A model generated the notes under the pieces. That model made no database searches. It saw only the letters and a program-made list of their open reading frames with translations, and was not told the DNA's origin. A stretch of DNA of 64,000 bases from Canna indica. Its lineage: Eukaryota; Streptophyta; Magnoliopsida; Zingiberales; Cannaceae. The DNA lies in the NCBI GenBank assembly GCA_034359265.1, contig CP136897.1, forward strand, positions 37,063,501 through 37,127,500, written 5' to 3'. Made by a program: the position numbers and the translations under genes. This document shows, one piece after another, positions 22,428-34,790 of this stretch. Positions within the stretch are counted from its first letter, which is position 1, and each line of letters starts with the position of its first letter.

Positions 22428-22546
22428 GGGTTCGATCATACCATCACAAACGCACCGGATCCCATCAGAACTACGAAGTTAAGCGTGCTTGGGTGAGAGT
22501 AGTAGTAGGATGGGTGACACCCTGGGAAGTCCTCGTGTTGCACCTT
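22428..22546 (+). rRNA. 5S rRNA gene C51, degenerate (G5T class)
   Basis: G5T, G17T, T21A, C46A, C67T, C78G, C92A. G5T breaks G5-C114; C46A breaks G31-C46. Confidence 0.91.
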
Positions 22547-22912
22547 TTTTTTTACTACCTATTTGATTGCACGACGAGATCATTTTTTTTACCAATCTTT
22601 CTAACCAAACGTTAAGGACGGACGACGTCGTCGACCTAAAATTTGGCTGTGGATCGTCCGCGCGGGGCCCGCCGCAACCTCTACGGCCGGCTCAATCGAC
22701 AAACCGACCCGAAAAATTAAAATTTGTAAATAAATAAGAAAAATAACATTTCAATTATTATTTTTCGTTTAAAACGGGCGTAACTCCGTGCATTATTGTC
22801 CGATTTCAGCTTTTCACGTGGCGCTAAAAGGCGCGCGAAGAGACGAAGAAAATGACCCCGAGTTGTCCCTCGGACGCTCACCCTTATTAGCCGACGATCA
22901 GAAGTGCATGAC

Positions 22913-23031
22913 GGGTGCGATCATACTAGCACTAACGCACCGGATCCCATCAGAACTCTGAAGTTAAGCGTGCTTGCGCGAGAGTGGTACTAGAATGGGT
23001 GACCCCTTGGGAAGTCCTCGTGTTGCACCTT
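22913..23031 (+). rRNA. 5S rRNA gene C52
   Basis: C15T, C47T, G65C, A74G, G82A, C95T. The G65C/A74G pair recurs in C55 and in many loci at 39-46 kb. Confidence 0.93.
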
Positions 23032-23397
23032 TTTTTTTACTACCAATTTGATTGGACGACGAGATCATTTTTTTTACCAATCTTTCTAACCAAACGTTAA
23101 GGACGGACGACGTCGTCGACATAAAATTTGGCTGTCGATCGCCCGCGCGGGGCCCGCCGCAATCTCTACGGCCGGCTCTAATGACCAACCGACCCGAAAA
23201 ATTAAAATTTGTAAATAAATAAGAAATATAACATTTCAATTATTATTTTTCGTTTAAAACGGGCGTAAATCCGTGCATTATTGTCCGATTTCAGCTTTTC
23301 ACGTGGCGCTAAAAGGCGCGCGAAGAGACGAAGAAAATGACCCCGAGCTATCCCTCGGACGCTCACCCTTATTAGCCGACGATCAGAATTGCATCAC

Positions 23398-23516
23398 GAG
23401 TGCGATCATACCAGCACTAACGCACCGGATCCCATCAGAACTCCGAAATTAAGCGTGCTTGGGCGAGAGTAGTACTATGATGGGTGACCCCCTGGGAAGT
23501 CCTCGTGTTGCACCTT
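23398..23516 (+). rRNA. 5S rRNA gene C53
   Basis: G2A, G51A, G81T. Confidence 0.94.
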
Positions 23517-23882
23517 TTTTTTTACTACCTATTTGATTGCACGACGAGATCATTTTTTTTAGCAATCTTTCTAACCAAACGTTAAGGACGAACGACGTCA
23601 TCGACATAAAATTTGACTGTCGATCGCCCACGCGGGGCCCGCCGCAACCTCTACGGCCGGCTCGATCGACCAACCGGCTCGAAAAATTAAAATTTGTAAA
23701 TAAATAAGAAAAATAACATTTTAATTATTATTTTTCGTTTAAAACGGGCGTAACTCCGTGCATTATTGTCCGATTTCAGCTTTTCACGTGGCGCTAAAAG
23801 GCGCGCGAAGAGACGAAGAAAATGACCACGAGCTATCCCTCGGACGGTCACCCTTATTAGCCGACGATCAGAAGTGGATCAC

Positions 23883-24001
23883 GGGTTCGATCATACCAGC
23901 ACAAACGCACCGGATCCCATCAGAACTACGAAGTTAAGCGTGCTTGGGCGAGAGTAGTACTAGGATGGGTGACCCCCTGGGAAGTCCTCGTGTTGCACCT
24001 T
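23883..24001 (+). rRNA. 5S rRNA gene C54 (G5T class)
   Basis: G5T, T21A, C46A. The spacer has GACCTAAAATTT, shared with C51 and C55-C57. Confidence 0.94.
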
Positions 24002-24367
24002 TTTTTTTACTACCTATTTGATTGCACGACGAGATCATTTTTTTTACCAATCTTTCTAACCAAACGTTAAGGACGGACGACGTCGTCGACCTAAAATTTG
24101 GCTGTGGATCGTCCGCGCGGGGCCCGCCGCAACCTCTACGGCCGGCTCAATCGACAAACCGACCCGAAAAATTAAAATTTGTAAATAAATAAGAAAAATA
24201 ACATTTCAATTATTATTTTTCGTTTAAAACGGGCGTAACTCCGTGCATTATTGTCCGATTTCAGCTTTTCACGTGGCGCTAAAAGGCGCGCGAAGAGACG
24301 AAGAAAATGACCCCGAGTTGTCCCTCGGACGCTCACCCTTATTAGCCGACGATCAGAAGTGCATGAC

Positions 24368-24486
24368 GGGTGCGATCATACTAGCACTAACGCACCGGAT
24401 CCCATCAGAACTCTGAAGTTAAGCGTGCTTGCGCGAGAGTGGTACTAGAATGGGTGACCCCTTGGGAAGTCCTCGTGTTGCACCTT
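24368..24486 (+). rRNA. 5S rRNA gene C55
   Basis: Same six changes as C52 (C15T, C47T, G65C, A74G, G82A, C95T). Confidence 0.93.
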
Positions 24487-24852
24487 TTTTTTTACTACCT
24501 ATTTGATTGCACGACGAGATCATTTTTTTTACCAATCTTTCTAACCAAACGTTAAGGACGGACGACGTCGTCGACCTAAAATTTGGCTGTGGATCATCCG
24601 CGCGGGGCCCGCCGCAACCTCTACGGCCGGCTCAATCGACCAACCGACCCGAAAAATTAAAATTTGTAAATAAATAAGAAAAATAACATTTCAATTATTA
24701 TTTTTCGTTTAAAACGGGCGTAACTCCGTGCATTATTGTCCGATTTCAGCTTTTCACGTGGCGCTAAAAGGCGCACGGAGAGACGAAGAAAATGACCCCG
24801 AGCTATCCCTCGGACGGTCACCCTTATTAGCCGACGATCAGAAGTGCATCAC

Positions 24853-24971
24853 GGGTTCGATCATACCAGCACAAACGCACCGGATCCCATCAGAACTACG
24901 AAGTTAAGCGTGCTTGGGCGAGAGTAGTACTAGGATGGGTGACCCCCTGGGAAGTCCTCGTGTTGCACCTT
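24853..24971 (+). rRNA. 5S rRNA gene C56 (G5T class)
   Basis: G5T, T21A, C46A. Nearly identical to the next unit, C57, including GCGCACGGAGAGACG upstream. Confidence 0.94.
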
Positions 24972-25337
24972 TTTTTTTACTACCTATTTGATTGCACGAC
25001 GAGATCATTTTTTTTACCAATCTTTCTAACCAAACGTTAAGGACGGACGACGTCGTCGACCTAAAATTTGGCTGTCGATCGCCCGCGCGGGGCCCGCCGC
25101 AACCTCTACGGCCGGCTCAATCGACCAACCGACCCGAAAAATTAAAATTTGTAAATAAATAAGAAAAATAACATTTCAATTATTATTTTTCGTTTAAAAC
25201 GAGCGTAACTCCGTGCATTATTGTCCGATTTCAGCTTTTCACGTGGCGCTAAAAGGCGCACGGAGAGACGAAGAAAATGACCCCGAGCTATCCCTCGGAC
25301 GGTCACCCTTATTAGCCGACGATCAGAAGTGCATCAC

Positions 25338-25456
25338 GGGTTCGATCATACCAGCACAAACGCACCGGATCCCATCAGAACTACGAAGTTAAGCGTGCTT
25401 GGGCGAGAGTAGTACTAGGATGGGTGACCCCCTGGGAAGTCCTCGTGTTGCACCTT
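25338..25456 (+). rRNA. 5S rRNA gene C57 (G5T class)
   Basis: G5T, T21A, C46A; single-unit duplicate of C56. Confidence 0.94.
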
Positions 25457-25822
25457 TTTTTTTACTACCTATTTGATTGCACGACGAGATCATTTTTTTT
25501 ACCAATCTTTCTAACCAAACGTTAAGGACGGACGACGTCGTCGACCTAAAATTTGGCTGTCGATCGCCCGCGCGGGGCCCGCCGCAACCTCTACGGCCGG
25601 CTCAATCGACCAACCGACCCGAAAAATTAAAATTTGTAAATAAATAAGAAAAATAACATTTCAATTATTATTTTTCGTTTAAAACGAGCGTAACTCCGTG
25701 CATTATTGTCCAATTTCAGCTTTTCACGTGGCGCTAAAAGGCGCGCGAAGAGACGAAGAAAATGACCCCGAGCTATCCCTCGGACGGTCACCCTTATTAG
25801 CCGACGATCAGAAGTGCATCAC

Positions 25823-25941
25823 GGGTTCGATCATACCAGCACAAACGCACCGGATCCCATCAGAACTCCGAAGTTAAGCGTGCTTGGGCGAAAGTAGTAC
25901 TAGGATGGGTGACCCCCTGGGTAGTCCTCGTGTTGCACCTT
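25823..25941 (+). rRNA. 5S rRNA gene C58 (G5T class)
   Basis: G5T, T21A, G70A, A100T. Position 46 is the normal C here. Confidence 0.94.
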
Positions 25942-26307
25942 TTTTTTTACTACCTATTTGATTGCATGACGAGATCATTTTTTTTACCAATCTTTCTAAC
26001 CAAACGTTAAGGACGGACGACGTCGTCGACATAAAATTTGGCTGTGGATCGTCCGCGCGGGGCCCGCCGCAACCTCTACGGCCGGCTCAATCGACCAACC
26101 GACCCGAAAAATTAAAATTTGTAAATAAATAAGAAAAATAACATTTCAATTATTATTTTTCGTTTAAAACGGGCGTAACTCCGTGCATTATTGTCCGATT
26201 TCAGCTTTTCACGTGGCGCTAAAAGGCGCGCGAAGAGACGAAGAAAATGACCCCGAGCTATCCCTCGGACGGTCACCCTTATTAGCCGACGATCAGAAGT
26301 GCATCAC

Positions 26308-26426
26308 GGGTTCGATCATACTAGCACAAACGCACCGAATCCCATCAGAACTCCGAAGTTAAGCGTGCTTGGGCGAAAGTAGTACTAGGATGGGTGACCC
26401 CCTGGGAAGTCCTCGTGTTGAACCTT
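26308..26426 (+). rRNA. 5S rRNA gene C59 (G5T class, with C114A)
   Basis: G5T, C15T, T21A, G31A, G70A, C114A. G5T and C114A together restore a U5-A114 pair in helix I, the only apparent compensating pair I found; G31A still breaks helix III. Confidence 0.93.
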
Positions 26427-26792
26427 TTTTTTTACTACCTATTTGATTGCACGACGAGATCATTTTTTTTACCAATCTTTCTAACCAAACGTTAAGGACG
26501 GACGACGTCATCGACATAAAATTTGGCTGTCGATCGCCCGCGCGGGGCCCGCCGCAACCTCTACGGCCGGCTCGATCGACCAACCGACCCGAAAAATTAA
26601 AATTTGTAAATAAATAGGAAAAATAACATTTCATTTATTATTTTTCATTTAAAACGGGCGTAACTTCGTGCATTATTGTCCGATTTCATCTTTTCACGTG
26701 GCGCTAAAAGGTGCGCGAAAAGACGAAGAAAATGACCCCGAGCTATCCCTCGGACGCTCAACCTTATTAGCCGACGATCAGAAGTGCACAAC

Positions 26793-26911
26793 AGGTGCGA
26801 TCATACTAGCACTAACGCATCGGATCCCATCAGAACTCCGAAGTTAAGCGTGCTTGGGCGAGAGTAGTACTAGGATGGGTGACCCCCTGGGAAGTCCTCG
26901 TGTTGCACATT
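26793..26911 (+). rRNA. 5S rRNA gene C60
   Basis: G1A, C15T, C28T, C117A. The second T run is only six long in its spacer. Confidence 0.93.
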
Positions 26912-27274
26912 TTTTTTACTACCTATTTGATTGCACGACGAGATCATTTTTTACAAATCTTTCTAACCAAACGTGAAGGACGGACGACGTCGTCGACATA
27001 AAATTTGGCTATCGATCGCCCGCGCGGGGCCCGCCGCAAACTCTACGGCCGGCTCGATCGACCAACCGACCCGAAAAATTAAAATTTGTAAATAAGTAAG
27101 AAAAATAACATTTCAATTGTTATTTTTCGTTTAAAACGGGCGTAACTCGGTGCATTATTGTCCGATTTTAGCTTTTCACGTGGCGCTAAAAGGCGCGCGA
27201 AGAGACGAAGAAAATGACCTCGGGCTATCCCTCGGACGCTCACCCTTATTAGCCGACGATCAGAAGTGCACGAA

Positions 27275-27393
27275 GGGTGCGATCATACCAGCACTAACGC
27301 ACCGGATCCCATCAGAACTCCAAAGTTAAGCGTGCTTGGGCGAGAGTAGTACTAGGATGGGTGACCCCCTGGGAAGTCCTCGTGTTGCACCTT
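27275..27393 (+). rRNA. 5S rRNA gene C61
   Basis: G48A only, opposite C29 in helix III. Its spacer lacks 13 bp at about 27440, where ACCAATCTTTCTAACC became ACC between short ACCAA repeats. Confidence 0.95.
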
Positions 27394-27746
27394 TTTTTTT
27401 ACTACTTATTTGATTGCACGACGAGATCATTTTTTTTACCAAACGTTAAGGACGGACGACGTCGTCGATAAAAAATTTGGCTGTCGATCGCCCGCGCGGG
27501 GCCTGCCGCAACCTCTACGGCCGGCTCGATCGACCAACCGACCCGAAAAATTAAAATATGTAAATAAATAAGAAAAATAACATTTCAATTATTATTTTTC
27601 GTTTAAAACGGGCGTAACTCCGTGCATTATTGTCCGATTTCAGCTTTTCACGTGGCGCTAAAAGGCGCGCGAAGAGACGAAGAAAATGACCCTGAGCTAT
27701 CCCTCGGACGCTCACCCTTATTAGCCGACGATCAGAAGTGCACCAC

Positions 27747-27865
27747 GGTTGCGATCATACCAACACTAACGCACCGGATCCCATCAGAACTCCGAAGTTA
27801 AGCGTGCTTGGGCGAGAGTAGTACTAGGATTGGTGACCGCCTGGGAAGTCCTCGTGTTGCATCTT
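27747..27865 (+). rRNA. 5S rRNA gene C62
   Basis: G3T, G17A, G85T, C93G, C116T. G3T/C116T gives U-U at that pair. Confidence 0.93.
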
Positions 27866-28231
27866 TTTTTCTACTACCTATTTGATTGAACGACGAGATC
27901 ATTTTTTTTACCAATCTTTCTAACCAAACGTTAAGGACGGACGACGTCGTCGACATAAAATTTGGCTCTCGATCGCCCGCGCGGGGCCCGCCGCAACCTC
28001 TTCGGCCGGCTCGATCGACCAACCGACTCGAAAAGTTAAAATTTGTAAATAAATAAGAAAAATAACATTTCAATTATTACTTTTCGTTTAAAACAGGCGT
28101 AACTTCGTGCATTATTGTCCGATTTCATCTTTTCACGTGGCGCTAAAAGGCGCGCGAAGAGACGAAGTAAATGACCCCGAGCAATCCCTCGGACGCTCAC
28201 CCTTATTAGCCGACGATCAGAAGTGCATGAC

Positions 28232-28350
28232 GGGTGCTTTCATACCAGCACTAACGCACCGGATCCCATCAGAACTCCGAAGTTAAGCGTGCTTGGGCGA
28301 GAGTAGTACTAGGATGGGTGAACCCCTGGGAAGTCCTCGTGTTGCATCTT
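28232..28350 (+). rRNA. 5S rRNA gene C63
   Basis: G7T, A8T, C91A, C116T; the inner part of helix I is disturbed. Confidence 0.93.
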
Positions 28351-28713
28351 TTTTTTTACTACCTATTTGATTGCACGACGAGATCATTTTTTTTACTAAT
28401 CTTTCTAACCAAACGTTAAGGACGAACGACGTCGTCGACATAAAATTTCGCTGTCGATCGACCGCGCGGGGCCAGCCGCAACCTCTACGGCCGGCTCGAT
28501 CGACCAACCGACCCGAAAAATTAAAATTTGTAAATAAATAAGAAAAATAACATTTCAATTATTATTTTTGTTTAAAACGGGCGTAACACCGTGCATTATT
28601 GTCCGATTTCAGCTTTTCACGTGGCGCTAAAAGGCGCGAAGAGACGAAGAAAATGACCCCGGGCTATCCCTCGGACGCTCACCCTTATTAGTCGACGATC
28701 AGAAGTGCACGAC

Positions 28714-28831
28714 GGGTGCGATCATACCAGCACTAACGCACCGGATCCCATCAAAACTCCGAAGTTAAGCGTGCTTGGGCGAGAGTAGTACTAGGATGGG
28801 TGACCCCTGGGAAGTCCTCGTGTTGCACCTT
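28714..28831 (+). rRNA. 5S rRNA gene C64 (1-nt deletion)
   Basis: G41A and loss of one C from nt 91-95, inside box C. Confidence 0.93.
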
Positions 28832-29195
28832 TTTTTTTACTACCTATTTGATTGCACGACGAGATCATTTTTTACAAATCTTTCTAACCAAACGTGAAGG
28901 ACGGACGACGTCGTCGACATAAAATTTGGCTATCAATCGCCCGCGCGGGGCCCGCCGCAAACTCTACGGCCGGCTCGATCGACCAACCGACCCGAAAAAT
29001 TAAAATTTGTAAATAAGTAAGAAAAATAACATTTCAATTGTTATTTTTCGTTTAAAACGGGCGTAACTCCGTGCATTATTGTCCGATTTCAGCTTTTCAC
29101 GTGGCGCTAAAAGGCGCGCGAAGAGACGAAGAAAATGACCCCGAGCTATCCCTCGGACGCTCACCCTTATTAGCCGACGATCAGAAGTGCACGAC

Positions 29196-29314
29196 GGGTG
29201 CGATCATACCAGCACTCACGCACCGGATCCCATCAAAACTCCAAAGTTAAGCGTGGTTGGGCGAGAGTACTACTAGGATGGGTGACCCCCTGGGAAGTCC
29301 TCGTGTTGCACCTT
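29196..29314 (+). rRNA. 5S rRNA gene C65
   Basis: A22C, G41A, G48A, C61G, G75C. C61G is in box A. Confidence 0.93.
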
Positions 29315-29680
29315 TTTTTTTACTACCTATTTGATTGCACGACGAGATCATTTTTTTTACCAATCTTTCTAACCAAACGTTAAGGACGGACGACGTCGTC
29401 GACATAAAATTTGGCTCTCGATCGCCCGCGCGGGGCCCGCCGCAAGCTCTACGGCCGGCTCGATCGACCAACCGACCCGAAAAATTAAAATTTGTAAATA
29501 AATAAGAAAAATAATATTTCAATTATTATTTTTCGTTTAAAACCGGCGTAACTTCGTGCATTATTGTCCGATTTCATCTTTTCAAGTGGCGCTAAAAGGC
29601 GCGCGAAGAGACGAAGAAAATGACCCCGAGCTATCCCTCGGACGCTCACCCTTATTAGCTGACGATCAGAAGTGCACGAC

Positions 29681-29799
29681 GGGTGCGATCATACCAGCAA
29701 TAACGCACCGGATCCCATCAGAACTCCGAAGTTAAGCTTGCTTGGGCGAGAGTAGTACTAGGATGGGTGACCCCCTGGGAAGTCCTCGTGTTGCACCTT
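29681..29799 (+). rRNA. 5S rRNA gene C66
   Basis: C20A, G58T. Terminator interrupted (CCTTGTTTTTT). Confidence 0.94.
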
Positions 29800-30165
29800 G
29801 TTTTTTACTACCTATTTAATTGCACGACGAGATCATTATTTTTACCAATCTTTCTAACAAAACATTAAGGACGGACGACGTCGTCGACATAAAATTTGGC
29901 TGTCGATCGCCCGCGCGGGGCCCGCCGTAACCTCTACGGCCGGCTCGATCGACCAACAGACCCGAAAACTTAAAATTTGTAAATAAATAAGAAAAATAAC
30001 ATTTCAATTATTATTTTTCGTTTAAAACGGGCGTAACTCTGTGCATTATTGTCCGATTTCAGCTTTTCACGTGGCGCTAAAAGGCGCGCGAAGAGACGAA
30101 GAAAATGACCCCGAGCTATCCCTCGTACGCTCACCCTTATTAGCCGACGATCAGAAGTGCATGAC

Positions 30166-30284
30166 GGGTGTGATCATACTAGCACTAAAGCACCGGATTT
30201 CATCAGAACTCCGAAGTTAAGCGTGCTTGGGCGAGAGTAGTACTAGGATGGGTGACCCCCTGGGAAGTCCTCGTGTTGCAGCTT
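30166..30284 (+). rRNA. 5S rRNA gene C67
   Basis: C6T, C15T, C24A, C34T, C35T, C116G. C116G opposes G3. Confidence 0.92.
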
Positions 30285-30650
30285 TTTTTTTACTACCTAT
30301 TTGATTGCACGACGAGATCATTTTTTTTACCAATCTTTCTAACCAAATGTTAAGGACGGACAACGTTGTCGACATAAAATTTGACAGTCGATCGCCCGCG
30401 CGGGGCCCGCCGCAACCTCTACGGCCGTCTCGATCGACCAACCGACCCAAAAAATTAAAATTTGTAAATAAATAAGAAAAATAACATTTCAATTATTATT
30501 TTTCGTTTAAAACGGGCGTAACTCCGTGCATTATTGTCCGATTTCAGCTTTTCACGTGGCGCTAAAAGGCGCACGAAGAGACGAAGAAAATGACCCAGAG
30601 CTATCCCTCGGACGCTCACCCTTATTAGCCGACGACCAGAAGTGCATGAT

Positions 30651-30769
30651 GGGTGCGATCATACCAGCACTAACGCACCAGATCCCTTCAGAACTCCGAA
30701 GTTAAGCGTGCTTGGGCGAGAGTAGTACTAGGATGGGTGACCCCCTAGGAAGTCCTCGTGTTGCACCTT
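30651..30769 (+). rRNA. 5S rRNA gene C68
   Basis: G30A, A37T, G97A. Confidence 0.95.
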
Positions 30770-31135
30770 TTTTTTTACTACCTATTTGATTGCACGACGA
30801 GATAATTTTTTTTACCAATCTTTCTAATCAAACGTTAAGGACGGACGATGTCGTCGAAATAAAATTTGGCTGTCGATCGCCCGCGCGGGGCCCGCCGCAA
30901 CCTCTACGTCCGGCTCGATCGACCAACCGACCTGAAAAATTAAAATTTGTAAATAAATAAGAAAAATAACATTTCAATTATTATTTTTCATTTAAAACGG
31001 GCGTAACTCCGTGCATTATTGTCCGATTTTAGCTTTTCACGTGGCGCTAAAAGGCGCGCGAAGAGACGAAGAAAATGACCCCGAGTTATCCCTCGGACGC
31101 TCACCCGTATTAGCCGACGATCAGAAGTGCATAAC

Positions 31136-31254
31136 GGTTGCGATCATACCAGCACTAACGCATCAGATCCCATCAGAACTCCGAAGTTAAGCGTGCTTGG
31201 GCGACAGTAGTACTAGGATGGGTGACCCCCTGGGAAGTCCTCGTGTTGCACCTT
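31136..31254 (+). rRNA. 5S rRNA gene C69
   Basis: G3T, C28T, G30A, G70C. The G3T/C28T/G30A set continues in C73, C75 and C86. Confidence 0.94.
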
Positions 31255-31621
31255 TTTTTTTTACTACCTATTTGATTGCACGACGATATCATTTTTTATA
31301 CCAATCTTTCTAACCAAACGTTAAGGACGGACGACGTCGTCGACATAAAATTTGGCTGTCGATCGCCCGTGCGGGGCCCGCCGCAACCTCTACGGACGGC
31401 TCGATCGACCAACCGACCCGAAAAATTAAAATTTGTAAATAAATAAGAAAAATAACATTTCAATTATTATTTTTCGTTTAAAACGGGCGTAACTCCTTGC
31501 ATTATTGTCCGATTTCAGCTTTTCACGTGGCGCTGAAAGGCGCGCGAAGAGACGAAGAAAATGACCCCGAGCTGTCCCTCGGACGCTCACCCTTATTAGC
31601 CGACGATCAGAACTGCATGAC

Positions 31622-31739
31622 GGGTGCGATCATACCAGCACTAATGCACTGGATCCCATCAGAACTCCGAAGTTAAGCGTGCTTGGGCGAGAGTAGTACT
31701 AGGATGGGTGACCCCCTCGAAGTCCTCGTGTTGCACTTG
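31622..31739 (+). rRNA. 5S rRNA gene C70 (1-nt deletion)
   Basis: C24T, C29T, C117T, and CCCCCTCGAAG in place of CCCCCTGGGAAG: one nt lost and one changed in helix IV. Its spacer is the first with GCCATAAATCTT, the mark of the central block. Confidence 0.92.
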
Positions 31740-32105
31740 TTTTTTTACTACCTATTTGATTGCACGACGAGATCATTTTTTTAACCAATATTTCTAACCA
31801 AACGTTAAGGACGGACGACGTTGTCGCCATAAATCTTGGCTGTCGATCGCCCGTGCGGGGCCCGCCGCAACTTCTACGGCCGGCTCGATCGACCAACCAA
31901 CCCGAAAAATTAAAATTTGTAAATAAATAAGAAAAATAACTTTTCAATTATTATTTTTCGTTTAAAACGGGCGTAACTCCGTGCATTATTGTCCGATTTC
32001 AGCTTTTCACGTGGCGCTGAAAGGCGCGCAAAGAGACGAAGAAAATGCCCCCGAACTCTCCCTCAGACGCTCACCCTTATTAGCCGACGATCAGAAGTGC
32101 ATATC

Positions 32106-32224
32106 GGGTGTGATAATACCAGCACTAACGCACCGGATCCCATCAGAACTCCGAAGTTAAGGGTGCTTGGGCGAGAGTAGTACTTGGATGGGTGACCCCT
32201 TGGGAAGTCCTCGCGTTGCACCTT
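32106..32224 (+). rRNA. 5S rRNA gene C71 (C57G class)
   Basis: C6T, C10A, C57G, A80T, C95T, T109C. Near-twin of C81, 3,401 bp away. C57G is in box A. Confidence 0.92.
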
Positions 32225-32424
32225 TTTTTTTACTACCTATTTGATTGCACGACGAGAACATTTTTTTTACCAATCTTTCTAACCAAACGTTAAGGACGGA
32301 CGACGTCGTCGTCATAAATCTTGGCTGTCGATCGCCTGCGCTAGGCCGGCCGCAACCTCTACTGCCGGCTCGATCGACCAACCGTCCCGAAAAATTAAAA
32401 TTTGTAAAAAAATAAGAAAAATAA

Positions 32425-32534
32425 CATACCAGCACTAACGCAACGGATCCCATCAGAACTCTGAAGTTAAGCGTGCTTGGGCGAGAGTAGTACTAGGATG
32501 GGTGAACCCCTGGGAAGTCCTCGTGTTGCACCTT
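32425..32534 (+). pseudogene. 5'-truncated 5S gene C72
   Basis: Same AACAT/ACC joint as C3 but without C35T and G51T, and with GAAAAATAACAT rather than GAGAAATAACAT before it; has C28A, C47T, C91A. Probably an independent deletion or heavily recombined. Confidence 0.92.
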
Positions 32535-32899
32535 TTTTTTTACTACCTATTTGATTGCACGACGAGATCATTTTTTTACCAATCTTTCTAACCAAACGTT
32601 AAGGACGAACGACGTCGTCGACATAAAATTTGGCTGTCGATCGCCCGTGCGGGGCCCGCCGCAACCTCTACGGCCGGCTCGATCGACCAACCGACCCGAA
32701 AAATTAAAATTTGTAAATAAATAAGAAAAATAACATTTCAATTATTATTTTTCGTTTAAAACGGGCGTAACTCCGTGCATTATTGTCCGATTTCAGCTTT
32801 TCACGTGGCGCTAAAAGGCGCGCGAAGAGACGAAGAAAATGACCCCGAGCTATCCCTCGGACGCTCACCCTTATTAGCCGACGATCAGAAGTGCATAAC

Positions 32900-33018
32900 G
32901 GTTGCGATTATACCAGCAGTAACGCATCAGATCCCATCAGAACTCCGAAGTTAAGTGTGCTTGGGCGTGAGTAGTACTAGGATGGGTGACCCCCTGGGAA
33001 GTCCTCATGTTGCACCTT
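32900..33018 (+). rRNA. 5S rRNA gene C73, degenerate
   Basis: G3T, C10T, C20G, C28T, G30A, C57T, A69T, G108A. Confidence 0.91.
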
Positions 33019-33385
33019 TTTTGTTTACTACCTATTTGATTGCACGACGAGATCATTTTTTTTACCAATCTTTCTAACCAAACGTTAAGGACGAACGACG
33101 TCGTCGACATAAAATTTGGCTGTCGATCGCCCGTGCGGGGCCCGCCGCAACCTCTACGGCCGGCTCGATCGACCAACCGACCCGAAAAATTAAAATTTGT
33201 AAATAAATAAGAAAAATAACATTTCAATTTTTATTTTTCGTTTAAAATGGGCGTAACTCCGTGCATTATTGTCCGATTTCAACTTTTCACGTGGCGCTAA
33301 AAGGCGCGCGAAGAGACGAAGAAAATGACCCCGAGCTATCCCTCGGACGCTCACCCTTATTAGCCGACGATCAGAAGTGCATGAC

Positions 33386-33401
33386 GAGTGCGATCATACC
33401 A
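33386..33401 (+). pseudogene. 5S 5' remnant C74 (16 nt)
   Basis: Only nt 1-16 remain (GAGTGCGATCATACCA), joined directly to spacer AAAACGGGCGTAAC. The deletion removed nt 17-119 and about 225 bp of spacer, leaving a 158-bp unit with its G-box and promoter leading to C75. Confidence 0.9.
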
Positions 33402-33543
33402 AAAACGGGCGTAACTCTGTGCATTATTGTCCGATTTCAGCTTTTCACGTGGCGCTAAAAGGCGCGCGAAGAGACGAAGAAAATGACCCCGAGCTATCCC
33501 TCGGACGCTCACCCTTATTAGCCGACGATCAGAAGTGCATAAC

Positions 33544-33662
33544 GGTTGCGATCATACCAGCACTAACGCATCAGATCCCATCAGAACTCCGAAGTTAAGT
33601 GTGCTTGGGCGAGAGTAGTACTAGGATGGGTGACCCCCTGGGAAGTCCTCGTGTTGCACCTT
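33544..33662 (+). rRNA. 5S rRNA gene C75
   Basis: G3T, C28T, G30A, C57T. Terminator CCTTTTTTGTTT is interrupted. Confidence 0.94.
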
Positions 33663-34029
33663 TTTTGTTTACTACCTATTTGATTGCACGACGAGATCAT
33701 TTTTTTTACCAATCTTTCTAACCAAACGTTAAGGACGAACGACGTCGTCGACATAAAATTTGGCTGTCGATCGCCCGCGCGGGGCCCGCCGCAACCTCTA
33801 CGGCCGGCTCGATCGACCAACCGACCCGAAAAATTAAAATTTGTAAATAAATAAGAAAAATAACATTTCAATTATTATTTTTCGTTTAAAACGGGCGTAA
33901 CTCCGTGCATTATTGTTCGATTTCAGCTTTTCACGTGGCGCTAAAAGACGCGCGAAGAGACAAAGAAAATGACCCCGAGCTATCCCTCAGACGCTCACCC
34001 TTATTTGCCGACGATCAGAAGTGCATGAC

Positions 34030-34045
34030 GGGTGCGATCATACCA
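34030..34045 (+). pseudogene. 5S 5' remnant C76 (16 nt)
   Basis: Same joint as C74, with reference bases 1-16. The TATA-like element before it is TTATTT. Confidence 0.9.
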
Positions 34046-34187
34046 AAAACGGGCGTAACTCCGTGCATTATTGTCCGATTTCCGCTTTTCACGTGGCGCT
34101 GAAAGGCGCGCGAAGAGACGAAGAAAATGACCCCGAGCTGTCCCTCGGACGCTCACCCTTATTAGCCGACGATCAGAACTGCATGAT

Positions 34188-34306
34188 GGGTGTGATCATA
34201 CCAGAACTAATGCACTGGATCCCATCAGAACTCCGAAGTTAAGCGTGCTTGGGCGAGAGTAGTACTAGTATGGGTGACCCCTAGGGAAGTCCTCGTGTTG
34301 CACCCT
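34188..34306 (+). rRNA. 5S rRNA gene C77, degenerate
   Basis: C6T, C18A, C24T, C29T, G82T, C95T, T96A. Confidence 0.91.
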
Positions 34307-34672
34307 TTTTTTTACTACCTATTTGATTGCACAACGAGATCATTTTTTTTACCAATCTTTCTAACGAAACGTTAAGGACGGACGACGTCGTCGCCATAAA
34401 ATTTGGCTGTCGATCGCCCGTGCGGGGGCCGCCGCAACCTCTACGGCCGGCTCGATCGACCAACCGACGCGAAAAATTAAAATTTGTAAATAAATAAGAA
34501 AAATAACATTTCAATTATTATTTTTCGTTTAAAACGGTCGTAACTCCGTGCATTATTGTCCGATTTCAATTTTTCACGTGGCGCTGAAAGGCGCGCGAAG
34601 AGACGAAGAAAATGACCCCGAGCTGTCCCTCGGTCGCTCACCCTTATTAGCCGACGATCAGAAGTGCATGAC

Positions 34673-34790
34673 GGGTGGAATCATAACAGCAGTAACACAC
34701 CGGATCCCATTAGAACTCCGAAGTTAAGCGTGCTTGGGCGAGAGTACTACTAGGATGGGTGACCCCAGGGAAGTACTCTTGTTGCACTTG
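34673..34790 (+). rRNA. 5S rRNA gene C78, degenerate (1-nt deletion)
   Basis: C6G, G7A, C14A, C20G, G25A, C39T, G75C, C104A, G108T, C117T and a 1-nt loss at 91-96. Among the most decayed copies. Confidence 0.88.

Larger units (their letters stand above)
21943..24852 (+). repeat. 1,455-bp three-unit tandem duplication
   Basis: C50-C52 and C53-C55 correspond at exactly 1,455 bp (3 x 485). C51/C54 share G5T, T21A, C46A; C52/C55 share six changes. C51 and C50 then gained many private changes. Confidence 0.87.
33386..34306 (+). repeat. Block repeated 3,820 bp away (partner 37364-38126)
   Basis: C75, remnant C76 and C77 at 33544, 34030 and 34188 correspond to C86, remnant C87 and C88 at 37364, 37850 and 38008, at a constant 3,820 bp. 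The matching part starts at about 33500; C74 itself has no counterpart before C86. Confidence 0.82.
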
